DNA from: Pezicula radicicola
Lineage: Eukaryota > Ascomycota > Leotiomycetes > Helotiales > Dermateaceae
Direction of reading: 5' to 3'
DNA: 64,000 bases
Assembly (NCBI GenBank): GCA_003008705.1
Contig: PDUO01000010.1
Location: 868,001 to 932,000 of the forward strand
Shown: positions 23,270 to 35,680 of the stretch, one piece after another
Numbering within the stretch: the first letter of the stretch is position 1
Layout: every line of letters starts with the position of its first letter
Translations under genes and position numbers: made by a program
The notes under the pieces: model-generated
Database searches by the model: none
What the model saw: the letters and a program-made list of their open reading frames with translations, nothing else
What the model was told of the DNA's origin: nothing

Positions 23270-23983
23270 TTATAAAAACGCATAATTATTCCACTTCCAA
23301 TACGCAGCACAACCAATTAAGCTCGCAATCCCCCATAACAAATCCAACTCGATAACCGACCAAACCCAAAGACAACCCATGGGCGGCGCCCGCTTCATCG
23401 TCGCATAATACCCATGCTCATTTGTAATATATATCAAATAACTACCAGCCGCAACACTCCCGGCAAAGAAGAATAGTTGATGGAGAAGCGGTTGATATTT
23501 TGTGGGTAATTGGGGGAGGAGACCCGAAGGTGAAGGATGTGGATGGAAGGTGTAGAAGAGGAGGAAGATTACTGAAGAAATAAGATATTAGTTAGGAACA
23601 AGTCTCCGGGGGAGAGGGAGGGCGTTGTACATACCAGGAAAAGCCTGTGCTGCTCTCGAAAGGACTGTAGGCCAATCCATCTCCTGGGCATATTGATGCT
23701 GTACCAACACATCCAAAGTAAGATGTAACATAGTAAGACTCATACTCCAAAGTATAGAATCCCCTAATCTCCCAACCAAGATCTCATCCTCTTCATCCTT
23801 CTTTCTACTCGCATCGATTTCAGCTTTCCTCGCATCTGCTGCTTTTTGTAAACTAGCTCCTCTCTTTGCGGCGATATCGAGTAGTGTTTCGTGTGAGGGG
23901 TCGGGGCCTGATCTATCTGGGTGGCTTAATTTGATCTCTGTCTTCTCTTCCTTTTGTTGCTTTCGTTGTCGTCGTGTTGACAT
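23270..23983 (-). CDS. Conserved fungal multi-pass membrane protein, DUF type
   Basis: Protein of 216 aa. Exons are 23983-23635 and 23571-23270, with a 63-bp intron. Lys/Glu-rich cytosolic N-terminus (MSTRRQRKQQKEEKTEIKL; AAKRGASLQKAADARKAEID). Four hydrophobic segments follow: around LGDSILWSMSLTMLHLTLDV, AAQAFPVIFLLFYTF, HQLFFFAGSVAAGSYLIYI and VWSVIELDLLWGIASLIG. It ends WKWNNYAFL. The pattern is that of a widespread ascomycete membrane protein (I recall it as a DUF7719-type family, unchecked). The location is probably the ER or another endomembrane. No enzymatic motif is visible. Confidence 0.8.
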
Positions 23984-24493
23984 GATTGCTGATTAACTAC
24001 GAAGTATCTGGTGATCCTGTCGATTTTCTCATCAGATTCCTATCCAAGATCTTCTTCTGCTATTTTTACGTGTCGTAGAGCTGCAGGTTCAAGTCCCAGT
24101 AGATAGGCAGGTGGCAGCCAAGGTGCTGCAGGTCTGCAGGTCGTACAATGAAGCTTTAAAGTTGCCCGTCCCGTCAGGTTGATTCTCTGGCCTGGGATCT
24201 TCTGCGCTCGCAGGCTGTACTAAGGTATGCCTGCCGCTGCTGCCATGCACAACCTTAACTCATTACCCGGTAAAATACCCCACAAACCCCCTCCATACCA
24301 CATCTAATTGGCCAATACCCCCGTAAATAAAATACCCTTTCCAAGCTTTCCTCAATCCGAGAGTGATTAGCCCTCCTTTCCCGATACCTTCATACAAACC
24401 ACCTGGCCTTTTCTCTCAACTTTTCCCTCCTTACTTCTCGACAAGGCAAAAAAAAAATACAAATCTTCAATTGAGCGAAAACGGCGAGCAGAG
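23984..24493. other. Divergent promoter region between the membrane protein gene and GPI12
   Basis: About 510 bp containing a cluster of CTGCAGGT words (24080-24150). No coding feature. The stretch near 24085 that resembles a tRNA T-arm lacks a matching stem. Confidence 0.45.
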
Positions 24494-25572
24494 ATGCAAT
24501 GGATTTTATTTTCTCTCGTACCCATTGTGGTCATAACATGCTGGTTATATACAGTCAGTGTGGCTACGACTCGCTTTCCAACTCTCAGAAATAAGAAGAT
24601 ATGTTTATTGATAGCGCATCCTGATGATGAGGCTATGTTTTTTGCGCCCACCGTATTAGCGCTTACGAAGCCCGAGTTGGGGAATCATGTTAAGATTCTT
24701 TGTTTGAGTAGCGGTGAGTTGGTTCTTCCTCAATTGCGACAAGGGAGTGTGGCGGTGGGGGAGTGCTTTGCGCTTTGCGCTTTGCGCTTTGGGTTTCTTG
24801 GGGTTCTTGGTGGGGGTATAAATATTGTTAGGTCTTGTGCTTGCTGACTTTGGGGATGTGCATAGGTGATGCGGATGGATTGGGACAGACGCGCAAAAAG
24901 GAATTGGTAAAGAGTGGTATGCAACTTGGTTTGCGCAAAGAAGACGATGTCTTCGTAGTCGAGAGCCCGTTTGTCTCCCACCGCCCCTCCCCTCTACCAC
25001 CACCCAAAGAAGAAAGCCTCACTAACAACCTCCTCTCCAGAGATTTCCCAGACAGCATGACCGAAACCTGGGACGCCCCCAAAATCTCGTCCCTCCTCTC
25101 CTCAGCCTTTGCCCCAAACCTCACCCAAGTCCTCGCGAAATCCAAAAACTCCACCGCTCCCACCGCCACAATCGATGTCCTAATAACCTTCGACTCAACC
25201 GGAATATCTTCACACCCCAACCACATATCCCTCTACCACGGAGCCCGCCATTTCATCTCCTCTTTAATTCATAACCGACCTGGTTGGCAATGTCCTGTTG
25301 ATCTTTATACCCTCACTGGCATAAATATAGTGCGGAAATACACGAGTGTTTTGGACAGCATTGTGAGTATGATTGCAGTAGTAATTGGGGAGAAGAAAAA
25401 AGGGGACCATCCTAGTCCATTGTTATTTTTGAGCGGGGTGAATGAGGTTAGGAATGCGCAGTTGGCTATGACGAGAGCGCATGTTAGTCAGATGAGGTGG
25501 TTTCGGTGGGGTTGGATTGGTTTGAGTCGGTATATGGTTGTTAATGATTTGAGATTGGAGAAGGTTTCATGA
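24494..25572 (+). CDS. GPI12: N-acetylglucosaminyl-phosphatidylinositol de-N-acetylase (PIG-L/Gpi12)
   Basis: Protein of 308 aa. Exons are 24494-24713 and 24866-25572. It catalyses the second step of GPI-anchor synthesis, removing acetate from GlcNAc-PI at the ER. An N-terminal membrane anchor ([20 protein letters not shown]) precedes the metal site [13 protein letters not shown] (AHPDDE, 41-46). Further conserved parts are VKILCLSSG, then [10 protein letters not shown] after splicing, and the second metal motif [12 protein letters not shown] (HPNH 190-193). The zinc ligands His42, Asp45 and His193 are all present. Compared with yeast, a Ser/Pro-rich insert follows VFVVESP. The 152-bp intron is longer than most here and carries a short CTTTGCG tandem repeat. 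Confidence 0.95.
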
Positions 25573-26849
25573 TTATGATTTGGCGTGTTTTTTTGATGGG
25601 TATAGCATTTTTGAGGGGTTCGATGGGCATTTTTGGCATTTGATGAAGTGATAGATTATGTGTATACGATTGAGCGATGTGTATTTGACGTACTTCCTCA
25701 GGTTCTTGGAGATTATGGTTGAGAACAAATTGGAAATAATATAAAGAAGACATGGTATAGTAGCTATGATACGTAGCGCTTCTTCTCTCTTACGAACTCC
25801 TACTTCATTAGGGAACTCATTAAGGGATTCCTCCTATTGTAAGTCAATAGGTAACTAAAGCACGGAGTGAGAAGGGAGATAAAGATATGAATAACGATGA
25901 AAATAGAGAGGAAATGAATTGATGGAAAATATACAAGGTGGTGTCTACCTTTTAAGATAGATTATGTTAGAAGGTGTTCAATAGACATAATATAAGTGGT
26001 CAGCAACATATGGTGGCAATAGGGTTGTATTATATTCTGTGTGGAAGCTAGAGTGCCAGAATGGGCCTACTTGTAGTGGTCTACTTGTAGTGGGCAATTC
26101 TATGGCTATTCCCATATATTCACTGAATTCAACAGAAGGTAGAATTTCCATACTGTAAGGTATAAATTTAACAGTTCTCACCAAAAGAAAAAACTTATAA
26201 AAACAATGATTAATCTAGTTCATGTCTAAGTTATCGACTAGCATGATTTGTTGCTAAGAGATAGTAAATTAAGAGAAGTTAGAAGTCGAGGAGTCTAACT
26301 TAAGCCAGATATCATTATTCGATCAATGGAGTAAAGATTCAAGTAACTAATTCATTCATTGATACTAACAATACTAAAACCAAGCATAAGCCACTATAGA
26401 ATAACCAGGTACGAACGGATATAGGAAACAAGGGAATCAGGAGAGGGAAAAGAGATAGCATTCGATTAAGGAAAGACAAAATCAATTTCCATCTTGTGTC
26501 GTGTAACCATATCTAACAGCCATCCAAATAAAACGAAGGAAATATTGCAAAGCAGATGAAGGAAAACTGAAGATACCAAGGAGAGTGGCAAAGCATTGAA
26601 TTTAACAACAGAATGGAAGTAAAAGTAGAAGATTTCTTTGGTAAGGGTGCTCTTAGAATACTCGATGGCGAGCTTGACTACTACACACGGTTACATGGGT
26701 CGTCGTAAGAGTATTCCTGCCCGTAGTAGTTAGAAACCCCGAAAGCTTTTGAGTTCCTGAAGCTAAGTCAGTGATTTGCAAACAACGACGTTGACCGGGA
26801 TGATTCATACTATAATTTTGAACCGTATACACTGAAGTGGAGTGATCCT
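25573..26849. other. Gene-poor AT-rich region, about 1.3 kb
   Basis: Lies between GPI12 (plus) and the zinc-finger gene (minus). Strongly AT-rich from about 25740 to 26640 with no open frame above 70 codons. It may hold long 3' UTRs or a degraded element; nothing identifiable. Confidence 0.5.
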
Positions 26850-28092
26850 CTAGAGCTCAACTTGCTCATTGCTTGGGGCTTGAAGATGTTGATGTCCTTG
26901 GGTGCAAAGGGTGCAATCGCTCCATTTGGGAGTATAGTCATCGATCCATTTTCCGTCGATCATTTTACCCCAAGGTTTGAGATGCTCCTCTTTAAGAATG
27001 CGTTCGGGTCTTGGAATACGATCGAAAGTCCCCGGCATCCATACATCGTTAATACCATGGTGCTCTTTAAGGTGGTTTTCAAGCCCCTCCGCGCTCCACT
27101 GGTCCCGAGATGAGCCACAAGCCCCAAGACCGCATTCGAAACTTTCTTCTATCTGTTTTGCATGATATTTATCGAAGTGTTTAATAATCTCCTTCTTACT
27201 GGCGAAGCCAACAGAGTCAAGGCTCTGTTGTAGCTGGCAATGATAAAAAGGACAGAAAGCGTCGTTGAGGTGCTGTGTCTCTTTTATGTGCTTAAGCCAT
27301 TTATCTTTTCGAGCAAAAGCCTTCACCTCAGCTTCACAAGTCTCGTAAGGACATGCAAAATCACGCCTTTCAGAATGCGCTGTAGCACTATGGCGCTCCA
27401 AGTCTGCCTGGTTTCTGAAGGGTTTCTTGTGGGCGCATCTTGGCACAGTGCAGAGAAGAGGGTTGGTATGAATATTCTTGAGGTGCGCATCGTAAAGTTT
27501 GGATGTTTTGAACGAGGCCTTAGAATTGCAGCCTTTCCAAAGACATTGCGATGGCTGCTGAAAATGGACCCGTGCCTCTTGGGCATGGCTGTTCAAATGT
27601 ACGGCGAGTTCGGCAGCTGTGGTCCCAACGTGAGAGCAGTCTTCCCAGGTGCAACCAAGGACCAAGCTGCAAGGAGTAATGGACGGATTATGGCTAACAG
27701 GATTCTCAACTTCCAAGAAACTCATGGTGGGGACCTGCCCATGAGAATGCTCGTGACGATAATCGTGAGGCTCAGCAGGATGGCCATCATTGGCATCATA
27801 CGATTCACCACTTGTCGCCGGTAAAGCAACCTTAAAAACAACTGCATAAAAACAAAAGGGGCTGGGATAATCGCCCTGTTAGCTCAAATGTCTTTTTTTT
27901 TACTCACCTCGATCCCGAGCCATCCATCTCCATCCAATCATTCCCAGCAACAGCATCCTCCAGCATATCCCCAAAAGACACGTTGCCCATGTCATCCAGT
28001 GGCGGCTCAGGGTGAGCGTCGAAGAAAGCCAACGTTTGCTCGAAGGCGACCGAGTCGAACTGACGCAGCCTATCGAAGTCGAAATTGTCCAT
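26850..28092 (-). CDS. C2H2 zinc-finger protein
   Basis: Protein of 381 aa. Exons are 28092-27908 and 27810-26850. The first exon encodes an acidic leader (MDNFDFDRLRQFDSV, then DDMGNVSFGDMLEDAV) that could be an activation region. The rest carries several C2H2-type fingers with atypical spacing: CTWEDCSHVG...HLNSH, CLWKGCNSKASF...HLKNIH, CTVPRCAHKKPFRNQADLERH...H, CPYETCEAEVKAFARKDKWLKH, then CPFYHCQ...HFDKYH and CGLGACGS...HLKEHH. A Trp-rich tail (WGKMIDGKWIDDYTPKWSDC) ends in CTLCTQGHQH. It is probably a nuclear DNA-binding regulator. The acceptor at 27811 was chosen because it is the AG that gives the right phase (GSGSSGESYDAND); nearer AGs do not. Confidence 0.8.
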
Positions 28093-28497
28093 GTTGTACA
28101 GACGTAATGGTGTGACAGCAGATTCGGTGTGAAGACGAGGCTGCTAAGCGAGGGCGATTTTGATGTTTAGCGTAGTTGAGGGCGTTCTCGAGGGCGTATT
28201 CGAGGCTTTGGGGAGCGATTTTGGTGCGCAAAAGTATGGAATTTTTGGAGGGGGAAGAGCTTTCTTAAGTCTTCTGCTGAGGAGTCTCGGGATCGCGTGG
28301 AAGGGCGATTTTCGAACCTGTACCTAGTGGATTAGTAGCGTTGGAAACTGAGGAAGCATGTATTGCAGCCCAACAACGAATATGCACTACCAGCATGATT
28401 TTCCCAAGCTTACTATCGATGCCTATGAGCGTGACAGGTTTAAAAAACTTAATCCTTCATTTATCCTACGGGGTATCAACTTTTACACATTACGCAA

Positions 28498-30589
28498 TTA
28501 TCTCTTCCTCTTGGCATCCTCCTCCTCCTGCCTCCTTCGGCCCTTCCTACTCTTTGAGATGCCTCTCCGCTGCACCGTCTTAACGGTCCATCGCATTATC
28601 ACATCTTTCATCAAGAATGCTACAACCGCAAATGCGACGGGCAGAGTAATTTTCCAGAAATATGTATCTGAGTTTTCGATGCCTCCAAAGTGTGTGAAGT
28701 TCATGCCGAAATATCCTGTCAAAAATGTTAACGGTAAAAATATGATTGTGACTACAGTGAGTTTCTTCATAGATTCGTTTTGGTAGGCAGAGATAGTGTT
28801 GAAGATTAGGTCGATCATTCCGTCTGCTGATCGTCTCATTTGGTCAAGTGACTCCGTGATTAAAACACAATGATCCTCGACATCACCGAGGTATGTTTGT
28901 GCTACAAATATCCGAGTCAGTATTCTTTAGTACAGGAAAAGGTCAATTGATTAATGGAAATTCCACAGAATTACTTCTCGAGTGTCTAAGCAATAGCCTT
29001 GGAATATGCCTAGCCGTGTGGATTGTTACCCAGCGTTACGTACCTACTGCACTAATCTTGACACCAGACTCGACCTCTCTGACATCTCGAACAGCGACTT
29101 TAGCCATGCCTCCACTCTTATGGTCCTTAAGAGCATTAATTAGGCTACCTATAGGGCTAACCAAATTTCGCATAGCAGTGATCTCGCTGGTAACAATGTA
29201 CAGACTTGTTGTGTGCTTGATGGTGGGTTCAGTCAGAACATCGAGCTCCAATTCACCTATGACGTCTTGATAGGCAGTTGCTACAGGTATAGCTAGGTCA
29301 ATGATGGCGTCGATAATTGCCTGTGTGATCATTGATGCATCACAGGAACGCCGAAGGATCGTGTCGGGCATGCTCAAGCGGTGTATTATAGGTATTTCGA
29401 TATCATCCGCAGAGGACTCAAAGAACGAAATAACAGTATTATCTGTAGATTGTTTAGCGATTTGAATGAAGGGCACGACTATTGTACTCACCAGCCGTTA
29501 AGAATATGGACACTTGCTGTTTTGAACCTCAGCATTAGCAGTGCTTCCAATAGACATACAGTACCATCAAGGTCACACTCCAACTCGTAAATCAAGCTCA
29601 AGTATTAAGGAAATGAAGCGAGAACACGAACCTCTGCAGACACAGCGCGATTTCGAGCGGTCAAGGCTGAATGTTTCTCCATAAACGCCTGCCTTTCCTG
29701 ATTTGGGCCCCCATGATATCTTTGCAGAGTCCTTAGCTTCTGTACCGGGGCAACTTTTGAACCCTCTGTATGTCCAACAACATAACCGGCGGCCTTTTCC
29801 TTGTCGTTATCATTGCCCTTGCTTCTCGAAAAGAGACCGCGTAACGTGTTTGAGAATGCACTGCGTTTGGCCTTCTTCTGTTGCTTAGAACTACTGTCAT
29901 CGTCTATGTCTGAATCATCGTCTGGGTGAAGGTGCACTAGCTTAACAAGAGTCAAAACAGCGTAGGTGTGGTCCGTATAAAAGTCCACTTTCGTCCGGTT
30001 GTTTGTGTTGACGAGATCTTCTATGGCCAATCGATGAAGTTTCTTGTATTTACCCAAGGCCTGTATAACATCCCACGACAATCCATTCACATTGATCCAT
30101 CGGCACTTGATCCAGTCTTCCTGCTTCTCATTTAAGAAGTCCGGAAGGGAGACGTTGTCGAGCTCATGCATAACCATATCCTTCTCCGAATAATCAATTA
30201 CAGTGATCTGGCAGTCTTCGTGTAAGGTAGGAGTTTGTGATCGTCCGCCATTCAATTTCGAGGGGTCCAGACCAGGCTCTTGACCTGGGGCCCAGTTGGG
30301 TCTATAAGGGGTTATGTCCACGGTCTTGAAAGTACTTGTTCGCGTTCGCCGACGGTTCTAATTCTGCTTAGCAACGATCTTTGGTGTATTAAGTTCATCA
30401 TACCCTGAGAATTGGAGATGGGTCACCATCGGATGGGTCTGTCGCTGACTGAAGACTCTTGATTGAGCGGCTGGATGCATTTTCGTGGACTTTGTGATTG
30501 TCTGCAGGCGCGTTCTCAAATTCGGGAAAATGAACAGCGTGTGTCGGTGAAGATACAGTAGAAGATGGGGATTGCCTGGTTTCGGCCAT
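28498..30589 (-). CDS. CorA-family magnesium transporter (Alr1/Mnr2-like)
   Basis: Protein of 579 aa from five exons: 30589-30404, 30357-29632, 29516-29492, 29442-29044 and 28901-28498. A long cytosolic N-terminus includes [18 protein letters not shown] and [25 protein letters not shown] (the CorA beta-domain pattern), with an Asp/Lys-rich insert. The core [19 protein letters not shown] appears only when a 25-nt third exon is included. The end has two membrane helices and the selectivity signature YFGMNF (GMN 511-513). Fungal CorA proteins bring Mg2+ across the plasma or vacuolar membrane. The basic C-terminus ([13 protein letters not shown]) is cytosolic. The nearby divergent MFS gene ends about 700 bp away and is not obviously linked. 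Confidence 0.93.
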
Positions 30590-31285
30590 GATTCAATTGA
30601 TGGCGCAAGGAGCGTATGAAGGTCAAATGAGTGTGGTGGGAGAGGGCTCGAATATTAGTATTCCTCCTGGACAGTATGCGTGGTGTTTCAAGTGTTCCTT
30701 TCGAGCTGGGAATTCGTATGCACGTCGCAGACGCCAATACGGTCAATTAGATGAAAACAATAATATTATACAGAAGGATTATCATGAGGGATATGTACTG
30801 CAGTTGATTTTTCTACCAAAAACAAGTAAATTATGTTAGAAGTTTCGTCTTATTCATCTGATCAGACTTCAGATAGCGGCCGCGTTAGGAAAGCTTGATT
30901 CTCAAAGCCAAGCCAACCCCCGCGCTTGAAAGTGGTCCAACACTTGCGACACCCATACTTGGTACAGGGAGTTGTGTCGCAAATTCCCTTCATACCGACG
31001 AGAACTTATTAGGGGTAAAGAAATTAATATGAATTTCATCTGCCGCCAAATTTCCTTCCAGTGCGCCAAGTCATGTCGCCAATATCGATAGCTAAGTATC
31101 TATATCTCAATATGTCTCATTGGGTAGTCTACTCAAATTAATGCTGTTGATGTTATCCAGCTTTCTTCTACTCTAGTCGCCTCTCGTTGATAAAATGGTA
31201 GTACTTTGGTGCGCATCTTATCCTCCATCTCTTCCCATATCTACGAAGGTTAGCATTGCTCAACAGACCATAGCTATGGGGGAGC
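30590..31285. other. Intergenic region between two minus-strand genes
   Basis: Promoter of the CorA gene and 3' region of the MFS gene. The plus-strand frame at 30588-30839 has no domain and looks fortuitous. Confidence 0.5.
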
Positions 31286-33239
31286 CTACATGATCATAGG
31301 AATGGCAGCAACCATAGAAGCAAAGACTGCAAGTCCAAAGAAGGTGAAGGTCCAGCCATAGCCCGCAGTGTTGATGAAAGGCTGTACAGAGTACGAGAAA
31401 GCGAAGTTAATAAGGGAGCTACACATCGCAAGTATAACAACCATCTCACCCGAAACTCCTGGAAAGCACTCCATGATGTACGCTGTGGCAATAGAACAAG
31501 CTGACACTTGGTGCGCAATCATGCACCCAACACCAAAAGCAATGGTCATCCAGTGAGCGCCACTTTGAGCTCCCCACCCGTATAGGAAGTATCCAAGGAG
31601 AGCATAGACCATGGACAATCCAAGTGTCCAAAGCCTCATCTCGGGTTCTTTCACACCATTATTGCCGCGGGCAAGGCGAATTACAATCTGATCAGAGAGA
31701 GTACCAGTAGCCCAGCCTACGAAATTTCCAACTAGAGCGGCGAGAAAAACCAAACCTGTGGCTGTAGTAGACCAATTATATGGAGGTGAAGTAAGAATCT
31801 CAGAGATGGTGTTGAAGGATACGATTCCTGCTGTACATCCAAAAGCAAATATAAATCCAGCCTAAGTAGTGTCAGTTCTATGATCAGCCAAGGTATTTCT
31901 TTTCTTACGATTATAACATTGGGAAAAGACAACAGGAAGAATGGTCTCCGAAAATACTGCCAGTATGATGTTCTATCCTCTGGAAAATGAGTCCAAGGCT
32001 TCAGTCGTTGTATCAAAGTACGCTTGGGAAAGTTATATCCGAGGTCAAAACTTTCCACGTTCAAAGTAAGCTCGTTCTTGCCATCCGAAGAAGCTGCGGC
32101 TTGTACGACCTGAGTCGATCCGGAAAACAAAAAGCGTGGAAAGAGTGTCTCTTCGAAGCTCAGTAAGAGCAAGATGAAAACAACACCATCGATGATGGCT
32201 ACAATGTATTGACTCCATCGCCAACTAAGATTGTCCGCAATAGCTCCTCCTGTAATGAGTCCGAGTCTTTTACACCAATCAGTATCGGCTTGATCTAGCA
32301 TAAAAGTTGTCTGGCACTTACATGGAGCCAAGTTGTTGGCCAAAAAGATACACACTCAGCATGCGCCCTCTCTCGTGAGCGAAGAACATATCGAAGACGC
32401 TTACTGTTCAGGATTTTACAGTTAGTATTGATTCTTCCAGAGAAATTCAGGAGTAGCGAGGAATATTTCTCAGCTATGTTTAGAAATTCCAGACAACATC
32501 ACAACACCTGAAAACACAAGACTGGGATAAGAACACAAGTAACAGGGCATACGAACATTGGATTACAGCTTGATACGCAGACGTCCCGAGACCGTTCAGT
32601 ATCATAGCACCAAACCACTGGCCAGTGCCGTGGAATTCGCCAAGCCAGACACCAGCAGCGAGGCAAAGGAGCGAAGTGATAAGGAAAACAGGTCTACGTC
32701 CGATTTTCATTGCTACTGGGATCCAAAATATGTTTACGAAGCCCTGTTATTTCAGTAAGCAGGGTTTCAAAGCTAAGTTGATCATTCTATTTCATTGAGT
32801 AGATTTAGTAACTTACAAGAAGTAAGTAGTTTAGAGCACTACCTCCATTCATATTGGTAAGAGATACACCGGTATCCTCAGAGACAGTGGTCCATGCTAA
32901 TCTGATTAACTATAGTTCTCCCAAGTCAAGATACGAGGGAAGCTCACCAGCACCTAGTGTATTTTCTCCATACGAAAAAGCACACGCGTACAAAGCCACC
33001 AAGAAAAGTTGATAGTATTTTTTCCATCTTGACCATCTCTGTAGGTGTCGTCAGAAAGTTTTCTGACGATTTATATGCTGGTAAGTACTTACTAAAGGAT
33101 CTCCAGCATACTCAGTAGGTTGTGGAATCAGGACAATATCTGATGCGCCACCGTTCCCTGCATGTTGGAGATTTCCCTCTTTATTATTTACATCAACTAG
33201 ATACTCTGTTCCTGGGATAGCCTCTATTGTATCCGCCAT
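31286..33239 (-). CDS. MFS transporter (Hol1-like DHA1 type)
   Basis: Protein of 506 aa from seven exons: 33239-33093, 33038-32948, 32896-32817, 32743-32557, 32403-32322, 32266-31909 and 31861-31286. All phases close. The splice joins give continuous family sequence: LGAGAWTTVSEDTGVS, VIQLSVFDMFFAHERGR and GSILGLITGGAIADNLSWRW. The MFS motif A-like loop is FWIPVAMKIGRRPVF. The pattern fits 12-TM fungal carriers related to yeast Hol1 and toxin or drug exporters. Substrate unknown. Its start lies 623 bp from the start of the fructosyl-amino-acid oxidase gene on the other strand, so the two may be co-regulated and the substrate could be a glycated amino acid or its product. This link is inference. 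Confidence 0.88.
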
Positions 33240-33862
33240 CTTTCAAGTACTTCAAGTATCATGAGCTGATCGCAGTGTTCTGAAAATGCGTCTTTGGACA
33301 AATATCCACACAAAAATAGACAACCAAATCCCACAAAACAAAACCTCCTCCCTATCTCTCATATATACATCACAGCCCTCCTTATTAACATCCATCCCGA
33401 TAAGCCAACAAACCTGCATATCATTCAGTCTCTACTCTCCAGGTACCTCCGCACACAACCAAAGATACAAGATCGCCATGCTCCAAAAGAATGGAAGGTG
33501 AACCCGGTTTAAGCCCAACCTCAGTCCTCTTACCGACATGATAAGAGATCTTGTTAGTTGGTGGGAATCGCTGCAATGAAACATAAAAGCCAATTAGAAT
33601 ATGCAGTTTCTTGTTGCATCTCCGCTTCAACTAATCAGAAGACAGAGTGTGGTCCAAGAGTGGGATGAGACGTTTTTGATCAAGAGGTGGGGGAGGTTTG
33701 GATTTGATGGTTTTGAGAGAACACATGATTTTTCTTAAGGTTCATCGAACCATTTTTTGTTTGTTACTGTGTTATAAGAAGAAAGAGGTTTGAGATTCGT
33801 TTATAGCTTGTAGGTTGTAGTAAGAAGTGAAAACTTGAGAAGTCAGGTCTAAATCGTAAAGC
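33240..33862. promoter_or_regulatory. Divergent promoter region of MFS transporter and amadoriase
   Basis: About 620 bp between two ATGs on opposite strands, long enough for a shared bidirectional promoter. No single motif stands out to me, and the short open frames here are not convincing. Confidence 0.5.
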
Positions 33863-35383
33863 ATGACTACGTCAAAGGAGGATTCGATCCTTATTATCGG
33901 AGCAGGGACTTGGGTATGTATTTATTCTCTTATTGCTTGACAATTTTGAGAAGGGTGTATGAAGCCATTGCATTGGAGAAGTGTTCATAGTCTCCTCGCT
34001 AAACACTTCTTGAAATTATACCCCATGGTTCTCATCTTCTGTCATCTTCAGCTCATGATTTCTAACTCGAATAAATACCTAGGGATGTTCAACAGCATTA
34101 TACCTAGCACGTCGAGGCTACACAAACGTAACAGTTCTCGACCCCTACGAATTACCATCGCCAATTTCAGCCGGTAACGATGTAAACAAGATAGTCGAAC
34201 AAGGTACCTTTTCCCTCCTCCCCCAACCCAAACAAACTAACACCTCTCCCCAGGTTCATTCGACGATGGAGAAGATGGCGGCTACGTAAGCCAAAAACTC
34301 CTCCAACTAGCGTCCGAAGGCTGGAACAACGATCCAGTCTTCAAACCCTACTACCACGACACAGGCTACATAATCTGCGCCCACACCCCAGACGGACTCG
34401 AACAACTCAAAAAAAGAGAAATGCTCGACCAAAAAAAGGATTTCGAATGGTTAGATACACCCTCAGCATTTCGAAAAACCATGCCTCAAGGAGTATTAAC
34501 CGGAGAATTTCCTGGTTGGCAGGGAGGATTTAAGAAAGAAGGTGCAGGATGGGTATTCGCTAGAGGTGCTTTAATGAGTGCATTTTATGAAGCGAAGAGA
34601 TTGGGTGTTTCTTTTATTACTGGTGAGAAGGGTAATGTATCGAAATTGATTATTGAGGGGGGTGATGTAGTTGGTGTTGAGACGGAAAATGGGACTAGGT
34701 ATTTGGCTAAGACGACTATTCTTTCGACTGGTGCTAATGCACCTCAATTACTGGACATGAAAGATCAACTTCGACCTACTGCTTGGACATTAGCTCATAT
34801 CAAGATGACTCCCGAAGAATGCGAAATCTATAAGAATCTTCCTGTTCTCTTCAATATCGAGGCGGGGTTTTTTATGGAACCGGATGCTGAAAGAGGAGAA
34901 CTCAAGATTTGTGATGAACATCCTGGATATTGTAATTGGGTTATTGATGAGAATGGGAATAAACAAAGTATCCCTTTCGCCAAGCAACAAGTTCCTATCT
35001 CTTCAGAAGCTCGAGTTCGACAATTTTTGAAAGATACAATGCCTCATCTTTCTGAACGACCGCTGGTTTTCGCTAGGATTTGTTGGTGTGCTGATACTCC
35101 TGATCGAAACTTTTTGATCGATAGACATCCGGAGTTTAAGAGTTTAGTTTTGGCTGTTGGTGGGAGTGGGCATGGATTTATGCATATTACTAGTGTTGGT
35201 GGCTTTGTAGTTGATGCTATGGAAGGTGTTTTGGATGAGAAGTTGAAGTATGCTTTTAGGTGGAGGCCTGAGACTGCTGTTGGGAGGGATTGGAATGATG
35301 TGCAGCAGAGACGGGGTGGGCCGAATCGGGTTATGGATTTTGGGAAGGTGAAGGAGTGGACTGATATTAAGCCGAGACTTTGA
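33863..35383 (+). CDS. Fructosyl-amino-acid oxidase (amadoriase)
   Basis: Protein of 433 aa. Exons are 33863-33913, 34083-34203 and 34254-35383. A FAD-dependent oxidase of the DAO/sarcosine-oxidase superfamily that cleaves Amadori products (fructosyl amino acids) to amino acid, glucosone and H2O2. The dinucleotide fold is assembled over the first intron: ILIIGAGTWGCSTALYL, then VTVLDPY. Other family parts are NDVNKIVEQGSFDDGED, TILSTGANAPQL, the ELKICDEHPGYCN segment seen in fungal amadoriases, CWCADTPDRNFLIDRHP and the C-terminal FAD-contact GGSGHGFMHITSVGG. The C-terminus does not end in a classical PTS1 (it ends KPRL), so peroxisomal targeting is uncertain. Divergently paired with an MFS transporter. 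Confidence 0.92.
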
Positions 35384-35680
35384 TTCCCGCGCTAATGGGC
35401 GCTGAGTCTGGGATATTTTGGAAAGGATGGAAGGAAGGATATTTGCGCCTTGTGCTTCTCAAGATTGCTCGTGGAAAATATAATGGATGCTTTGACTTGA
35501 CGTGGCAAAGTATTTTATTTACCAACTCATGCTTCTTGGCAACTTCAACCGCACCACCCACATGGGCTTACTCTGTAAGGAATGCTCCAAGAAGGAGCAG
35601 GCCTCGAATTTTCATCGCCAAAAGTGTTTAGGTCTGACTGGTATGATACTTTACATTGCGCTCCTGTTTGGCCCAAGGGC

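Noticed and set aside
29491..29583. Alternative CorA exon starting at 29583 ([16 protein letters not shown])
   Set aside because: It gives a plausible-looking peptide but the wrong phase. The exon 29516-29492 yields the conserved [17 protein letters not shown] instead.
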